NCBI RefSeq assembly: GCF_000758305.1
Contig: NZ_CP009458.1
Span: 4,901,437 to 4,965,436 of the forward strand
Length of the DNA: 64,000 bases
Reading direction: 5' to 3'
Origin: Cedecea neteri
GTDB lineage: Bacteria; Pseudomonadota; Gammaproteobacteria; Enterobacterales; Enterobacteriaceae
The notes under the pieces are model-generated. The model was not told where the DNA came from, made no database searches, and saw only the letters and a program-made list of their open reading frames with translations. This document shows positions 61,512 to 64,000 of this stretch, piece by piece. Every line of letters begins with the position of its first letter. The first letter of the stretch is position 1. A program made the position numbers and the translations under genes.

Positions 61512-62913
61512 TAGCTCATGCTCCTTTCGTACTGCTGCGCCAGTTGAGAATGAACGTTGAACAAACGCTCAGATGTCTCGGTCGCCGCCAGATGAGGTTC
61601 AGAGACGCCATTCACGACGATATGGGTATTGCTGTTAATCGTCGGGGAATGCGTAGTGCTGTTGTTCGCCGTGGAGAAATCGCCAGAGGTCGCCAGGCGT
61701 TCATTGCTGGCAACCCCGGCGGGAAGTAACATTGAGACAGGATCGGGTTGGCTGAGATTATCGATCGCCACAGGAAGCCGACGACGAGTGTCTTTCTTTT
61801 CCTGGCTGTTAAACCATTCTTTGAAAGCTGACGCCCCTGCAACGGCCTTTTCGTCGAGAAAATTGAACGTACCATTAACCATTTTATAAGCTGGAGATTG
61901 GGTCACGCTACTGACCACTAGCTCTTTGCCGATGGTCATTGCCTCAGACCACTTTCCTTCTTTAAGCGCATTTATCAGCTTGCCCACCTGCCTGAACATC
62001 TCTTCCAGCGCTTTAAATTCCCCCATCAACCCTTCAAAAATCGTGCTGATAGACCATTTACTGAAATCAATGCCCCAGCAAATCACCGAGCGAGCTTCCA
62101 AGCGCCTTTATCGTATTTGAAACGCCGTCGATCATGGCGGAGGCCAACTCAAGAACGGGGTTTCCACGCCCCCAGTTAATCAGGCTTTCGCCTCCATCTC
62201 GCCACTTCATGTAATCGTCATAAAGCAGGCCGATTGACGTTGCCAGCGCCAGGACTAAACCAATGGGGGAAGCCATGAATGCCGTATTCAGTCCATACCA
62301 AATCGCAATCATGCCTGCCACTGTGGCAATCACGGTTTGTGTAGAACCATCAAGCATTTGCCACCATTCAATCAACTGGGTAACCCAACGATTGTGCCGT
62401 TGATGGCGCTGCCAACAACGTTCGCTATGCCACCCAACACACTTAAGATGCTGTTAACGGTAGGTTCGATTTTAGGAAAACTGACCAGGATTGTATTTGT
62501 CAGCGTCTCAAAGGGCTGCGCCAGATTTGTGCCAGGCCACTGCCCGCCTTCTCACGCAAAATATCAAACACGGTTTCCAGACGATAAAGCGAAACCTGAT
62601 ATCGTTCAGATTGTTTAGCCGCCGTGTCGGCATCAAAATTCAGGTTGCCTGCAATCTGGTGATATTCCTCAGCATAAAAAGGAACCAGTTCAGGCGTGGC
62701 CGCAGCCTGCCGCGTGGCATAGCCTTCGGCACGATAATCCTTGAGGTTAACGCCATCAAGTTTTTGCTGAAATACTGTCGATCCGAAGATCTTTTGTTAA
62801 CCCATCAAAGAACGTTCCCAGCGATTCAATGAAGGAGCCATTTTTTCTGTGGCTCCGGGGAGTTTTTCGATTAATTTATTGAGGACATCAGCAGATAAAG
62901 GACTAGCGCTCAT
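61511..62913 (-). pseudogene. Tape-measure protein, frame broken by about five indels
   Basis: Starts MSASPLSADVLNKLIEKLPG at 62913 and ends HSQLAQQYERSMS at 61511. Pieces in three frames join into one protein: APFIESLGTFFDGLTK, then IFGSTVFQQKLDGVNLKDYR, then LAQPFETLTNTILVSF, then WVTQLIEWWQMLDGST, then IDFSKWSISTIFEGLM. Breaks lie near 62830, 62794, 62527, 62391 and 62073, each at a short homopolymer. Membrane-like helix VIATVAGMIAIWYGL fits tape-measure proteins. About 467 codons if restored. Confidence 0.75.
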
Positions 62914-63495
62914 TTTCCTCTCTCCAGCGTGCGACACAGGCCTTATTCTCGGCCTGCATCTCAAGGTAATCATTCATCAGCGCAATGTCGTAGAGATCCA
63001 CCGCGCCGCTTTTCAGATCCAGCCAACTGAGGCCGAAGACCTCCGCCGGGCGAAGAATGTAATCTTCCCGCCGAGAGCGTCTCCAGCATCAGGCGCCGAC
63101 GGAGCCGGGTTTTCGCTGCCGGGGAGTTCTTGCAAAAAATTTCCCAGCGAGTCGGCCACCACCCGGGCCACAGCTGCAGCAGCGTCATCAGGTCTATATC
63201 GTCAAAGGACAATGCGCCCTGACTAAAGACCGGCACCAGCCCTTCATGTGTTCACGCGTCACGACGAGGCAAGGGTACAAAATGGTGTTGCAGTCCTCAT
63301 CGCTGAGATCGGCAAGGGTGCGGGCAATTTTTGGCAGCACGGTTTCGAGGGCGTTACCGCCCTCCTTACCCTGTAAGCTGCGAAAATCACCCACAACGCC
63401 CGCCAGAACGGCAGTAGTTTGCGCGCAACGCTGAGCTGCTCAAAAACGCCGAGCTTGCCAATGCGGTAGTTCACCGCTTTCAGGGTAATTTCCAT
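62903..63495 (-). pseudogene. Tail assembly chaperone, frame broken by about four indels
   Basis: Starts MEITLKAVNYRIGKLGVFEQ at 63495; pieces VGDFRSLQGKEGGNALETVL, VPVFSQGALSFDDIDLMTLL and FGLSWLDLKSGAVDLYDIAL follow in other frames, ending WREENER at 62903. Breaks near 63408, 63241, 63170 and 63068 can each be healed by adding one G. The last could instead be a programmed frameshift, common in this gene family. Stop overlaps the tape-measure start. Confidence 0.7.
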
Positions 63496-63498
63496 GGT

Positions 63499-63934
63499 TT
63501 AGAACTCCCGAGCAGCTGATCGATTTTGCCGCAGTCAAACTTCCAGTCCATGGTGCCGCCTCTTTGCCGTTGGCATTGCCGGTAGCTGTGAAAATGCTAC
63601 GTCACGAGCGGTGACCAGATCGCCGGAGGAAGTGTTGCGCACGACAATTGTGTTCTTACCCCACAGTGCCGAGGAGAGCGTTTGGGCGTTGTAGGCCAGC
63701 ATCAGCTTTTTATTCACCGGAGGTTTTCATCAGCGTCACGGTGATGGAGCCGTTTTTGGCCGGAGAGAGGTTATGCATCACCTCACCGTCAATGCCGACG
63801 GTCATGGTGTTTTTTGTGGTCGCCATTTCCACTTTGATCCCGGTGTCGCCGTTCGCACTGCCCGCGCCCAAATCAATCACGCCGGTTGGCCCTACAAGAG
63901 AAGCCGTAACATCCATAAAAGAATAAGTACCCAT
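63499..63934 (-). pseudogene. Tail tube protein (DUF3277 type), frame broken by about four indels
   Basis: MGTYSFMDVTASLVGPTGVI at the start, then NKKLMLAYNAQTLSSALWGK and MDWKFDCGKIDQLLG in other frames. Breaks near 63720, 63578, 63560 and 63508. If the last is healed by one G, the protein ends LLGEF just before the chaperone ATG. The ATG follows the sheath stop directly. Confidence 0.75.
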
Positions 63935-64000
63935 TTAAATCTCCTTAACGAACACATTGATTTCGACGTCGGCGAAGTGCACGGCACCCGCCAGTTTGCA
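63935..64000 (-). CDS. Phage tail sheath C-terminus (cut by window edge)
   Basis: The last 21 residues, CKLAGAVHFADVEINVFVKE and Ile, lie before a TAA that touches the tube ATG. The place upstream of the tube gene and the beta-strand pattern fit a DUF3383-type sheath. Too short for certainty. Confidence 0.5.
   Translation of the reverse strand, partial: CKLAGAVHFADVEINVFVKEI

Noticed and set aside
62067..63717. Five to seven separate small phage genes in the broken region
   Set aside because: Neighbouring pieces join across one-base shifts into single known tail proteins, so they are fragments of three genes.
1..64000. tRNA or rRNA genes
   Set aside because: No cloverleaf with TTCGA-type T-loop and CCA end and no rRNA-like stretch was noticed by eye on either strand; a covariance-model scan was not possible.

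Overview
The window is chromosomal DNA from a gamma-proteobacterium of the family Enterobacteriaceae. From 1 to about 53.9 kb the gene order follows the E. coli 57-58 min region almost gene for gene: rlmN-ndk-pbpC-yfhM-sseA-sseB-pepB-iscX-fdx-hscA-hscB-iscA-iscU-iscS-iscR-trmJ-suhB, then csiE-hcaT, a yph-type sugar locus, glyA-hmp-glnB-glrR-qseG-glrK-glmY-purL-mltF-tadA-pgpC-yfhH. Protein lengths and active-site residues match the E. coli orthologues, but sequence divergence and several replaced genes point to another genus (Enterobacter/Cedecea-like). The genus cannot be fixed from the sequence alone.

Layout: (1) 1-18.6 kb holds housekeeping genes, including the complete isc iron-sulfur operon with its IscR-type promoter region and internal hairpins, and trmJ. 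(2) 18.7-23.8 kb holds suhB, a ZevAB-like metal transport pair occupying the place of E. coli yfhR, csiE, and an hcaT without any hca catabolic genes. (3) 23.9-38.5 kb is a remodelled yph sugar island. yphB, an MFS sugar porter and yphG form a leftward unit. It diverges from the ROK regulator gene yphH, which is followed by yphA (DoxX) and an operon for an LsrB/RhaS-like sugar ABC importer, a D-ribulokinase-type FGGY kinase and a KdsD/GutQ-like SIS isomerase. Relative to E. coli, yphC is missing and YphDEF appear to be replaced. This is the best candidate here for an undescribed catabolic pathway. (4) 38.5-53.9 kb is again conserved core. It includes PurR sites at glyA and purL, an NsrR site at hmp, and the sRNA gene glmY with a sigma-54 promoter and three GlrR boxes.

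(5) From 53.88 kb to the right edge lies the tail end of a prophage with a contractile tail of the Pam3/Mu-like type. Read right to left it has the sheath C-terminus, tube, chaperone, tape measure, Dit-like protein, plug, hub, Gp138-type spike, gp25-like protein, baseplate J, DUF2612, and then a tail-fibre cassette flanked by inverted Hin/Gin-type crossover sites next to a Pin-family serine invertase. The cassette carries two alternative fibre tips with their own assembly chaperones, so host range is probably switchable. The prophage starts exactly at the yfhH stop codon. Between about 62.06 and 63.73 kb the tube, chaperone and tape-measure genes are broken by about 13 small indels, mostly in homopolymers. 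This looks more like local sequence error than old decay.

Three copies of an intergenic repeat with CCCTCACCC/CCCTCTCCC arms lie at 10.4, 41.3 and 45.8 kb, two of them with expanded tandem cores. A different imperfect palindrome follows ndk.
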